Assembly (NCBI GenBank): GCA_947625095.1
Contig: CANQMX010000001.1
Coordinates: 124,001 to 188,000 of the forward strand
DNA: 64,000 bases
Reading direction: 5' to 3'
DNA from: an uncultured Clostridia bacterium
GTDB lineage: Bacteria; Bacillota; Clostridia; Christensenellales; Borkfalkiaceae
Shown: positions 27,684-36,336 of the stretch, piece by piece
How the letters are laid out: every line of letters starts with the position of its first letter
Position numbering within the stretch: position 1 is the stretch's first letter
Program-made: the position numbers and the translations under genes
Notes under the pieces: generated by a model
Seen by the model: only the letters and a program-made list of their open reading frames with translations
Databases searched by the model: none
Told to the model about the DNA's origin: nothing

Positions 27684-29012
27684 TTAGGTATTCCGCGCAA
27701 TGCGGCGCACGGTGCGCAGGCATCGCTTCATGCGCTCGGGGCCGAAGAGTTCGTTGAACATGGCGCACAGCGCTTCGAGTTCGGCGGCGCGGTAGGTGAG
27801 GTTCTGCGTCTCCAACTTGCGCAGCACCTTTTTGGCGAGGATGTCGTCCAGCGCGTCCAACTCCTCGCCGCCGCACGCAACGTACACGGGCAGGTAGATG
27901 GTGATCTGCCGCATGATACGGTTTCCGAACGCGATCCTGTAATTTTCGGCGAGGTAGGCGTCGATCTTGCGCAGTTTATCAAAGGTCTCGGGCGAGATCT
28001 TATACCCCCGCACCGCCCTTTGGGCGAGCCGCATAAACGTCCTTGCGGAAACGGGCAGCGGCTTTCTCACGGGCGCGGTAAAGGGTTCGGACTTGGTGTC
28101 GATGTTGAGGATCATCGCGCGGTCGTACACCTTGTCGGAGATGGCAAACGTCGAGTCGTCGTTGTTGGCCGTGCCGATGAACCACATATTCTGGGGCAGG
28201 CGCACCCTGCCGTTTTCGAGTTCGACGGGGTCGTCGGGCCAGCGGTCGGATACGACCTCCAACTTGCGCGATTCCGCCTTGGGCAGTTCGAGCAGGGATA
28301 GAAACTCGGCAAAATAGTACTCCACGCGGGCGATGTTCATCTCGTCGAGGATGGTCACATAGATGTCCTTGCGCCCGTTGGCCTCGTAAATTTTTTGCAG
28401 GAGCAGGGTCTCGTTGAACCGCTTGGTGAATTCGTTGTAGTAGCCCAACAGGTCGCTCCTCTCCTTCCACATGGGCTGGACGGGGATGACGGTGGAGGGA
28501 TTTCCGAGGAACTCCCCGAAGGCATAGGCGAGCGAAGTCTTGCCCGTACCGGACATACCCTGCAAAATAACGATGTGCGAGACGGCAAGCCCCGCGATGA
28601 ACTCGCGGATGGTGTCGATGTCGTAATACAGCCGCAGCGTCCCCGCGGCGAAGTTGCGGAAGGCGTCGCAGAACACTTTAAGGGAGATATTCTCCACAAA
28701 GGGTTTTGGCTGGTAGGTCTTTCGTTCCGCGTCGATGCGCTTCAACATATCGAAGCGGGAGGTCTGTTTTTCCCCCTTGTCGGCGGCCTCCTCCGTCTTT
28801 TCCACCGTCTTTTCCACCCGCCGCGAGAGCGAGGAAAAGCGGTGCTCGTTCACCATCACGGAGATGACGATGATGAGCATGAGCAGCACGATGGCGGCGA
28901 TGTAAATGACGATAAAGAGAGGCGACGTCAAAAATCCGAGAACGCCCTGCGCTCCCTCCGCCGCCGCGTCTGCCGCCGCTTGAGTTGTTTCTTCTTCCAG
29001 GAGTTCGATCAT
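27684..29012 (-). CDS. Membrane-anchored McrB/MoxR-like AAA+ ATPase (first copy)
   Basis: One N-terminal TM; GMSGTGKTSLAYAFGEFLG, VTILDEMNIARVEYYFAEF, NMWFIGTANNDDSTFAISDKVYDRAM. Confidence 0.85.
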   Translation of the reverse strand: MIELLEEETTQAAADAAAEGAQGVLGFLTSPLFIVIYIAAIVLLMLIIVISVMVNEHRFSSLSRRVEKTVEKTEEAADKGEKQTSRFDMLKRIDAERKTYQPKPFVENISLKVFCDAFRNFAAGTLRLYYDIDTIREFIAGLAVSHIVILQGMSGTGKTSLAYAFGEFLGNPSTVIPVQPMWKERSDLLGYYNEFTKRFNETLLLQKIYEANGRKDIYVTILDEMNIARVEYYFAEFLSLLELPKAESRKLEVVSDRWPDDPVELENGRVRLPQNMWFIGTANNDDSTFAISDKVYDRAMILNIDTKSEPFTAPVRKPLPVSARTFMRLAQRAVRGYKISPETFDKLRKIDAYLAENYRIAFGNRIMRQITIYLPVYVACGGEELDALDDILAKKVLRKLETQNLTYRAAELEALCAMFNELFGPERMKRCLRTVRRIARNT

Positions 29013-32000
29013 CGCTTTATCTTCCCGTCTCCCCTTGCGTCCAAAAATTCATTGCAGAGTTTGGTATTTTTTCCGAATATTTCCACGAGCGCGTCCGTCA
29101 GCGTGCCGTCGCAGAGGTCGGTGTCCCACACCTCGAAGAGCCACGGCAGGGCTTCGGCGGCAAGCGCACCGTCTATCGCGTCGTCGTCCTCCGCGCCGCA
29201 CGCCGAAAGCACGGCGGCGTGGATCTCCGTCTTGACCCACAGGATATTCCCGACGTGCGCCGAGCGGCACCGCTCCGTCAGCCCGTCCACGTTCTTCCAC
29301 GCCATCTCGCCGAGGGGATACTCATCGCGCACGTTGTGCCGCATGGCGGTAAAGCGGTCGAAGCCCACCGACTGCACCACGCTCTTGCGCTCCAAAACGG
29401 CGCACTCGCTGCACCGCGGCAGCAGGATGGCGGCGACTTCGGAGATGGAAGCGGGGATCGCGCCGAGGTCTTTCTCCTCCACTTCGGCGACGATGCGCAA
29501 ATTCTGCGGAAGCACGCAGTCCGTACCGTCGGGCAGGGGGAGGGAGGCCCTCCTTCTTGCGATGCAGTCCGCCACCGTCTCGAACACCTTTCCGAGGCGG
29601 GAGGCCTCGGCATGGCGCAGCACCGCGATGTGCAGGAACGCGGGTTCGCGCGCGCACGCTTCGAGCGCCTGCGTCAGCGCCGTCTCGTGGTAGGTGCGCT
29701 CGTTGGTTTTCCACTGCGTAAAGAGGTCGCTGCTCTGCGTGTACTGTTCGGCGTTGTCGATGTAGGGCTTCTTGCCGAAGTACTCGGCGACCGCGCCCAT
29801 GAGCGCCGCCCCCATGCCGTAGGGCACGATGATGAGTTGGGCGGCGGCAACGGCGGCAAACACGCCGCGCATGGTGTTCTCCTCGGGGTCGAACCCGCGC
29901 TCCTTCACATACAGCGTGCCGTCGCGCAACATCTCCGCGAAGGTGAGTTCCTTGTCAAAGTATTGAATGGGATCTTCGGGCGCGACCTCCTCCGCCTCCG
30001 CCCTCGCCTCGTCCGCGGCGCGGAAGGCCTCCTCGAACGCGGCGTCCGGAAGTTTCGTCTCGGGCTTTGCCTGCGTAAAGTAATACTTCTGCCAGCTGTT
30101 CGCACCGCTCTTGCTCTTCACGAGGACGTGCTCGGTGATGGCGGCAACAATGGCCATGAGCGGCGTTCCGAGGGCGATGCACGAAAGAACAGTCATCACC
30201 AAGGTCTCCGTGTCCCCCTTGACGCTCCCGCGGATCATCATGATGCCGAGCACAAGGCAGGCAAGCAGCATGGGCAGGCACACGATGAGCGCCCCCGTCC
30301 GGACGTGCGAAAGGCGGCGTCGGTTGAAACTTCCGAGGAGGGGCACGATGGCGAGCATGAGCACGGCCAACCCGTACACCCCCCACTTCACCGCCTCTAT
30401 GTCGAGGCTGGCGACGAGGGCGTAGTCCAGAAGATAGGCGCAGATGTACACCGTAAAGAGCATGAAGAAGAGCACGGCGGAGATGGGGAAAACCCACAGC
30501 GCGGCGCGGCGCAGGTGGTGCAGGGGCTTGGGCACGCCCTCCTCGGGGTGCAGCCCCACGCGGCTGTGCGAAGCGGGGCTTTCGTCGCGCACGAACGGGC
30601 CGTCGGGGAAGTAGTCCGCGGGGTGGATCTCCGTAGCGGGCTTGCGCTTGACCCCGGGCAGGCTGCGCTTGCCTTGCAGGCGCACCTCCTGCGCGTTGGC
30701 GCACACGTAGATGGTATACGTCCCCGCCTCCACGTTGTCGGTGAGGGTGACGGGGTCGTATGTCGCGTAGTCGGCGGGCGTCAGCGTGACGGTCGCCTTC
30801 TTGCTCTCGCCCGGTTTGAGGGCGAACTTGCACACCGCTTTCAAGCGTTTTCTGGGTTGGAAGGTCGTATCCGTCGGCGCGCCGATATAAATTTGCGCGA
30901 CCTCGTAGCCGAAGCGGCTTCCCGTGTTGCGCACGGTGAAGGAAATTTTATCGCCGTTCACGGAGAGTCCCGAATAGGCGAATTTGGTGTAGGAAAGCCC
31001 GAACCCGAAGGGATAGCGCACCCTCTCGCGGGCGGTATCATATCTGAGATACCCCACAAATCCGCCCACGCGAAGCCTTCCCGCGTCGCGCTCCTCGCAC
31101 AGTTTTTTGAAGTAGGCGTCCCCGTTGTCGTAGGCGGTCCTCGTGAGCCTGCCGCCGGGAGCGGCCTCGCCCGTGAGCACGCGCGCGAGGGCTTCCGCCG
31201 CATAGCGTCCGTCCGCGGGCGCGATGAGTAGGGCGTCCAGCACACTGTCGAACGAGAGGTCGGCGGGCATATCGCCGCACACGATGCCCACAATGCGCTT
31301 GCCCGTCTTTTTGATGGCCTGCAACAGGGCGATGCGGTTGGCGGGCATCGTCAGGCTTCTGCCCGTCTCGTCGGGGTAGAGGAAGGCGAGCACCACGTCC
31401 GCGCCCCCCGCCGCCCGCACGGCCTCGGGGATGAGCGCGTCGCTGCGCGCCGTCTGGCGCTCGTACCCGCGCGCGCGCCCGCGCAGAGTGAACCTGCTCG
31501 CAAACGCGGAGAGGTCGGCGTAGGCCTCCCCCACCACGGCAACGCGCGTCCCCTTCGCAAGCGGGAGGATGCGCTGATTTTTGAGTAAAACGATGCTCGC
31601 AACGGCCATCACCTTGCGCGCCACGTCGCTGTCGGGGATGTTCGCGGGCATCCGCTTTGCCACTTTCATCGCAAAGTCTATCACTTCGCCCGCCGCCTCG
31701 TCGAGTTTTCTCTCGTCGAGCGCCGTCCCGTCGCGCACCGCGTCCAGAAGGTCGCGCTCGCTGATGCTCCCCTCCGCGCGGTATTGTTTGAGCTGTTCAT
31801 ACCGCCTCGACGCCCGCTCCAAAGGAATGGCCGCCCCGCCGAGCGAGACCTTCCCGCGCAGCAGCGTCAGTGCCGAGGAGTTGGCGGCAACGCCGTCGCC
31901 CACGGCGAACGTGTCGCCGAAATATCCGTTCTGCACGTCGTTGAACAGCGCGCGGTTGGTATCGGGGTAGCCGTTCGAAAGGCGGTTGGGCGCAAGGAAC

Positions 32001-32500
32001 ACGGCCTCGCACCGTGCCCGCGCGGCGGTGAGGAAGGGTCGTTCCACAAGGTCGCGCACCGCGCCCGCGTCCTCGCGGCGGTCGAGGTAGGCGATGTCCC
32101 CCTCGTCCATGGAGAGGGCGGAAAGCCCCACCGCCATGCCCGTCGCGTGCACCGCGCTCGCAATGGAGGCGCCGATGAGGCCGTTCAGCCCCGCGTCCTC
32201 CGAAAGCCCCGTCGCATAGGGATTGGTCGCCGCCTTCAAGTCGGGGGTGACGAACAGTTTTTTGCCCGCCTTGGCTGCCTCCGAGGCAAGTTCCCTCGTC
32301 ATGCGGCCGATGAGCGCGGGGTCGAAGGAGCGCGCGGCGGAGGCATAGGAGACCCCCTTTTCGTTCGCGAGGTCGTCTAAATACACCCGTCCCACGGCGG
32401 GGATGCCCGCCTGCACGAGGCCTTCGTCCCCCAGCCCGGAGGCGACGAGCGCCACCTTGCGGAGCGGGTCGAGTTGTCCGAGAATGTCGTTATGCTTCAT
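29009..32500 (-). CDS. GH3-like domain / 4-TM / degenerate AAA+ fusion protein (1163 aa)
   Basis: GH3-like features: VLLKNQRILPLAKGTRVAVVGEAY, GGRLTRTAYDNG, RVRYPFGFGLSYTKF, FnIII-like NTGSRFGYEVAQIYIG; four TM helices; C-terminus collinear with the neighbouring AAA+ proteins (LPQNLRIV / ISEVAAIL / SACGAEDDDAIDGALAAEALPWL). Confidence 0.75.
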   Translation of the reverse strand: MKHNDILGQLDPLRKVALVASGLGDEGLVQAGIPAVGRVYLDDLANEKGVSYASAARSFDPALIGRMTRELASEAAKAGKKLFVTPDLKAATNPYATGLSEDAGLNGLIGASIASAVHATGMAVGLSALSMDEGDIAYLDRREDAGAVRDLVERPFLTAARARCEAVFLAPNRLSNGYPDTNRALFNDVQNGYFGDTFAVGDGVAANSSALTLLRGKVSLGGAAIPLERASRRYEQLKQYRAEGSISERDLLDAVRDGTALDERKLDEAAGEVIDFAMKVAKRMPANIPDSDVARKVMAVASIVLLKNQRILPLAKGTRVAVVGEAYADLSAFASRFTLRGRARGYERQTARSDALIPEAVRAAGGADVVLAFLYPDETGRSLTMPANRIALLQAIKKTGKRIVGIVCGDMPADLSFDSVLDALLIAPADGRYAAEALARVLTGEAAPGGRLTRTAYDNGDAYFKKLCEERDAGRLRVGGFVGYLRYDTARERVRYPFGFGLSYTKFAYSGLSVNGDKISFTVRNTGSRFGYEVAQIYIGAPTDTTFQPRKRLKAVCKFALKPGESKKATVTLTPADYATYDPVTLTDNVEAGTYTIYVCANAQEVRLQGKRSLPGVKRKPATEIHPADYFPDGPFVRDESPASHSRVGLHPEEGVPKPLHHLRRAALWVFPISAVLFFMLFTVYICAYLLDYALVASLDIEAVKWGVYGLAVLMLAIVPLLGSFNRRRLSHVRTGALIVCLPMLLACLVLGIMMIRGSVKGDTETLVMTVLSCIALGTPLMAIVAAITEHVLVKSKSGANSWQKYYFTQAKPETKLPDAAFEEAFRAADEARAEAEEVAPEDPIQYFDKELTFAEMLRDGTLYVKERGFDPEENTMRGVFAAVAAAQLIIVPYGMGAALMGAVAEYFGKKPYIDNAEQYTQSSDLFTQWKTNERTYHETALTQALEACAREPAFLHIAVLRHAEASRLGKVFETVADCIARRRASLPLPDGTDCVLPQNLRIVAEVEEKDLGAIPASISEVAAILLPRCSECAVLERKSVVQSVGFDRFTAMRHNVRDEYPLGEMAWKNVDGLTERCRSAHVGNILWVKTEIHAAVLSACGAEDDDAIDGALAAEALPWLFEVWDTDLCDGTLTDALVEIFGKNTKLCNEFLDARGDGKIKR

Positions 32501-33101
32501 AGTCTGTTCGCTCGCTCCTTCCTATCTCCGCCACGATTTGCGTCTCCGCCTCCGCGGTGGGCAATTCCACGATCTTGTCAAAGAATTTCAGCCGCCACGC
32601 GATGACCGCGACGCCCGCGGCGACCACGAACACGGCGGCGACGGCCAGCCAGACGTACCACTTGCGCCGTTTGGAGGCAGAGTACGCGGGCTTGGGCGCA
32701 AACGAGAGCGTCCGCTCCGTCTGAACGGGCGCGGGCACGTGCCCGTACTTCAAATTCACGCCGCCCTTTACGAATTCGTACTCGTATTCGTCGGAAAACA
32801 CGGCCATCACTTCCACGTCCACCGCGGCGCAGTCCCCGCTCACGGCGACGTCCGCGACCGCAAACTCCTTTCCGCTCTCGGCGAACAGTCCCTCGCGCTC
32901 GATCGCGCGTTCGGCGAGCACGTTTCCGTCGCCGTCTCTTTCCTTCAAGCGGAAGCGCACCCCCGTCACGCCAACTTCGCCCGCGTTGAAAAAGCGGATG
33001 GCGACCTTTCTCTCCTCCCCGCCGAACAGCACATAGCGGCAGGGATAGACGGGGAAGCCCCCGGGGAAGGGCAGGCGCACCGCAACCGTTTCGTCCGTCA
33101 T
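32490..33101 (-). CDS. Single-TM protein of unknown function
   Basis: Start at MTDETVAVRLPFPGG, overlapping the upstream stop by 4 nt; RKWYVWLAVAAVFVVAAGVAVIAW TM helix. The longer ORF-track start (33323) overlaps the upstream gene and is unlikely. Confidence 0.7.
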   Translation of the reverse strand: MTDETVAVRLPFPGGFPVYPCRYVLFGGEERKVAIRFFNAGEVGVTGVRFRLKERDGDGNVLAERAIEREGLFAESGKEFAVADVAVSGDCAAVDVEVMAVFSDEYEYEFVKGGVNLKYGHVPAPVQTERTLSFAPKPAYSASKRRKWYVWLAVAAVFVVAAGVAVIAWRLKFFDKIVELPTAEAETQIVAEIGRSERTDYEA

Positions 33102-33823
33102 GTTTCCCCTCCTTTGCGCATGGAAAAGAAGCGCACGAGCTCGACCGCGCCGATGAGCGCCGCCGAGGCGAGCGCCCCCAGCCCCAACAATTCCGCCCAC
33201 GTCGCAACGGAGAAGCCCATAGTCGCCGTAAACGCGTCGACGAGGCGCAGATACACCGTCACGCCGACCCAAAGGAGGAGGTCGGTGAGGAGGGCCGCCA
33301 CAAGGCAGAGGACGGCGAGCCACAGGCCGAAGCGCAGGTTAAAGGGGTTGCGCTCGGCGCGCAGCGGGGTATCGTCCGCGCAGATCATGCGCAGGGAGAT
33401 GTAGTCGGTATTTTTGGGCAGGCGGGTGATGTGTGTCTCCGCGCCGTCGTTGAATTTTTCCTTGACGTGAAGGATGTTCACGATGTTATTGGCGGCATTG
33501 TAGACGACGATCTCGTACTTGACGAAGGCGACGAGGCGGTTCCACTCGCCGCAGAAGTAGAGGCCCTTTGCGTCCTTTGCGATGCGGTACGATTTGATGT
33601 AGGGTCTGACGGAGGGCGCGGTCTCGAACCACACGACGTCCCCGTTCTCGTCCGTGCCGCGGGCGACGGGTTTATCGGTGACGGGGATGGCGGCGGCGCG
33701 CACTTTCAGCATGAGGCGCGGCAAAAAGATGACCGTGATGCAGATCACGGCGCCCAAACCGATCGCGAGCCAAGCGACCCAAAAAATCATTGCGCCAATC
33801 GAGCTTGAGTCGATAAAGTCCAT
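33098..33823 (-). CDS. Multi-TM protein of unknown function, first gene of the cluster
   Basis: TM segments near the N- and C-termini flanking a soluble central region; promoter immediately upstream. Confidence 0.7.
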   Translation of the reverse strand: MDFIDSSSIGAMIFWVAWLAIGLGAVICITVIFLPRLMLKVRAAAIPVTDKPVARGTDENGDVVWFETAPSVRPYIKSYRIAKDAKGLYFCGEWNRLVAFVKYEIVVYNAANNIVNILHVKEKFNDGAETHITRLPKNTDYISLRMICADDTPLRAERNPFNLRFGLWLAVLCLVAALLTDLLLWVGVTVYLRLVDAFTATMGFSVATWAELLGLGALASAALIGAVELVRFFSMRKGGET

Positions 33824-33829
33824 GCGATG

Positions 33830-33859
33830 AGTATATCATACTCGCGCGCGCGATGTCAA
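33830..33859 (-). promoter_or_regulatory. Putative promoter of the cluster
   Basis: Minus strand TTGACA (33859-33854), 18-nt spacer, TATACT (33835-33830). Confidence 0.7.
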
Positions 33860-33935
33860 CGAAAATCGCGCCCGCGCGCCCGCGCAAATTGCAGAAATTT
33901 TTTCCACCCCTCCCCTCTCATTTTCCCCACTATTG

Positions 33936-34560
33936 TCATGTCGAGCGTAGTCGAGACATCTCTACCTCATCCTCCTCATACCGAGGCGTAGCCGCCCCGC
34001 GCGCACTATTGTCTACTAAGCGCGGCACGAGCCGTAGGCGAAGTAGACATCTCTACCTCATCCTCCTCATACCGAGGCGTAGTCGCCCCGCCCGCACTAT
34101 TTTCGACCAAGGGCGGCACGAGCCGTAGGCGAAGTAGACATCTCTACCTCATCCTCCTCATACCGAACGTCTGCCGCAGGCGGTGGTGGGGAGGCGTCCT
34201 CATACCGAGTTTGCGCTCTGCGCAAACGAGTGTATCTTGCCTGCCCCCTTTGAAGGGGGCGGGTGGCGCGGCTTTGCCGCGTCAGGTGGGGGTTGCCCTC
34301 ACCCCCTCACCCCCCTCATCCCGCCCCGCAAGGCCTACCCTCCTTTGGAGGGGAGGCTCCGCCGCAGGCGGTGGTGGGGAGGCACGCCCCCACCCTCTCA
34401 TCCCCTCATACCGAACGCGCCGCCGCGCTCCATGGGAGCGCGGCGGCGCGTGAGTGTATCTTCCCCCAAACGCAGTCCGTCTCCTTGCCCACCCCTCAAG
34501 GGGTGGGTGTCTCGCCGCGCGCGGCGAGACGGAAGGGGTGTACATACCCCCCCAACCAAA
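33936..34560. repeat. Intergenic repeat island with 91-bp tandem units and variable hairpins
   Basis: 'gacatctctacctcatcctcctcataccga' begins at 33955, 34046 and 34137 (91-bp period); hairpins at 34415-34451 (17-bp arms, loop atg) and 34509-34530. Confidence 0.85.
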
Positions 34561-34646
34561 ATCGCGGGGAGGCAAAACAGCCTCCCCGCGCAAAAACGCA
34601 CAATGGCAAAAAATCGCAATAAGCGCGCAAAAACGCGCAAACGCTG

Positions 34647-35708
34647 TCAGTTTACGGCCTTTCTCCACCCGTGCGGATCGGGCAATTTTCCGTATTGGAT
34701 TCCCGTGATCGTATCGTACAGCATCCGCGTGATCTCCCCCATCTTTCCGCCGTTCACCGTGTAATCGACGTCCTTGTAGCGGATGAGGCCGACGGGCGAA
34801 ATGACGGCCGCCGTGCCCGTGCCAAACGCCTCGGAGAGCGCGCCGCTCTTGGCCGCCTCCGCGACCTCGTCGATGGAGATGCGCCGTTCCGCCACCGCAT
34901 AGCCCTTCTCGCGCAAAATTTGCAGGCAGCTCTTGCGGGTGATGCCGGGCAGAATCGAGCCGGTCAGGGCGGGGGTCACCACCTCGCCGCCGATCACGAA
35001 AAACATATTCATGCTGCCCACTTCCTCGACGTATTTTTTCTCGGCGGAATCCAGCCACAGCGCTTGGTCAAACCCCTTTTCCTCGGCGATCTCGCCCGCC
35101 TTGATGCTCGCGGCGTAGTTGCCGAGGCACTTCGCCTCGCCCGTGCCGCCGAGGGAGGAGCGGGAATAGAAGTCCTCCACGATGAGTTTGACGGGTTCAA
35201 GCCCGTGCGCGTAGTAACTGCCGACGGGCGAGAGGATGATGAAGAAGAGATATTCGGTGGAGGCGTGCACGCCGAGCGCCACCTTTGTCGCCACGATGGT
35301 GGGGCGGATGTAGAGCGCCGTCCCGGGCGCGGTGGGGATCCAATCCTTTTCCAACTTCAACAGCGCCTCCAAGCCCTCCTCGGCGACTTCCTCGGGGAAG
35401 CGCGGGATACACATACGGTCGGCGGAGCGGTTCATGCGCGCCCAATTTTCGTAGGGGCGGAACACCGCGATCGAGCCGTCGGGCTGGATAAACGCCTTCA
35501 TGCCCTCGAAGATGCCCTGCGCGTAGTGCAGAACGCTCGTCGCAAGGTCGAAGGGTTGGGGCACGTTGGGTTCTATCTTCGCGTCGTGCCAGCCCTTCCC
35601 CTTCGTGTACTTCATCGTGAACATATAGTCGGTAAAATACCTGCCGAAGCCGAGGGCTTCCCCCTCTTTCGGCTTCTCTTTGAGAACGTCCCGTTTGATG
35701 ATCTCCAT
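34647..35708 (-). CDS. ilvE: Branched-chain amino acid aminotransferase
   Basis: GIFEGMKAF, RMNRSADRMCIP, LGTGEAKCLGNYAASIKA-type motifs, EVGSMNMFFVIGG. Confidence 0.95.
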   Translation of the reverse strand: MEIIKRDVLKEKPKEGEALGFGRYFTDYMFTMKYTKGKGWHDAKIEPNVPQPFDLATSVLHYAQGIFEGMKAFIQPDGSIAVFRPYENWARMNRSADRMCIPRFPEEVAEEGLEALLKLEKDWIPTAPGTALYIRPTIVATKVALGVHASTEYLFFIILSPVGSYYAHGLEPVKLIVEDFYSRSSLGGTGEAKCLGNYAASIKAGEIAEEKGFDQALWLDSAEKKYVEEVGSMNMFFVIGGEVVTPALTGSILPGITRKSCLQILREKGYAVAERRISIDEVAEAAKSGALSEAFGTGTAAVISPVGLIRYKDVDYTVNGGKMGEITRMLYDTITGIQYGKLPDPHGWRKAVN

Positions 35709-35709
35709 G

Positions 35710-36336
35710 TTATTCCTCCGCGGCAAACGGAAAATAGTACCGCCTGCCCAATGAAATTTGAATCTTTCCGTTGAAAAAATCCTGCGCCCGCGCCATGAAA
35801 TTTTCCGCCTCGCTCTCCTTGACGGCGACCACGAATTCCGCCCGCTCGGCGAAATTTTTGCGGAGGATCTCCCGTCCCTCCAAAAAGCGCATGGCGGCGT
35901 TCACGTCGGGGTAGTCGACGGAGAGCGCCATCTCCATGCACATCTCGAAGTCGCAAATCTTCGCTTCGGCAAGCGCCGCGGAGGCGCACCCCGCATAGGC
36001 GCGCGCAAGTCCCCCCGCGCCAAGTTTGATGCCGCCGAAGTAGCGCACGACGGCGACGAGCGTCTCTTTGAGTTCCTGCGCTTTGAGGACGCCCAAAATG
36101 GGCATCCCCGCCGTGCCCTGCGGTTCGCCCGCGTCGGAAAACCGCTGCAAATTTCCCGCTTTATCGGCGATAAACGCGTAGCAGACGTGGGTCGCAAGCG
36201 GATGCAGGGCGCAGATCTCCGCGAGTGCGGCGCGCGCCTCCTCCTCGCTTTCGACGTGCCTCGCGTAGCCGAGAAAGCGCGATCTTTCGATGACCTTCTC
36301 CGCGAACGCCTCGCCCGCAACGCTCCTGTATCCCAT
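35710..36336 (-). CDS. YigZ/IMPACT family protein
   Basis: SRFLGYARHVESEEEA, FSDAGEPQGTAGMPIL, VVRYFGGIKLGAGGLARAYAG. Confidence 0.93.
   Translation of the reverse strand: MGYRSVAGEAFAEKVIERSRFLGYARHVESEEEARAALAEICALHPLATHVCYAFIADKAGNLQRFSDAGEPQGTAGMPILGVLKAQELKETLVAVVRYFGGIKLGAGGLARAYAGCASAALAEAKICDFEMCMEMALSVDYPDVNAAMRFLEGREILRKNFAERAEFVVAVKESEAENFMARAQDFFNGKIQISLGRRYYFPFAAEE

Noticed and set aside
24170-29012. Simple assignment of the AAA+/coiled-coil genes as a McrBC restriction system
   Set aside because: No nuclease motif seen, both ATPases have TM anchors, and neighbours are membrane and repeat proteins; kept only as a distant-relationship hypothesis.
33853-34128. 91-aa ORF with CHVERSRDISTSS motif
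   Set aside because: Translation of an intergenic repeat module, not a credible gene.
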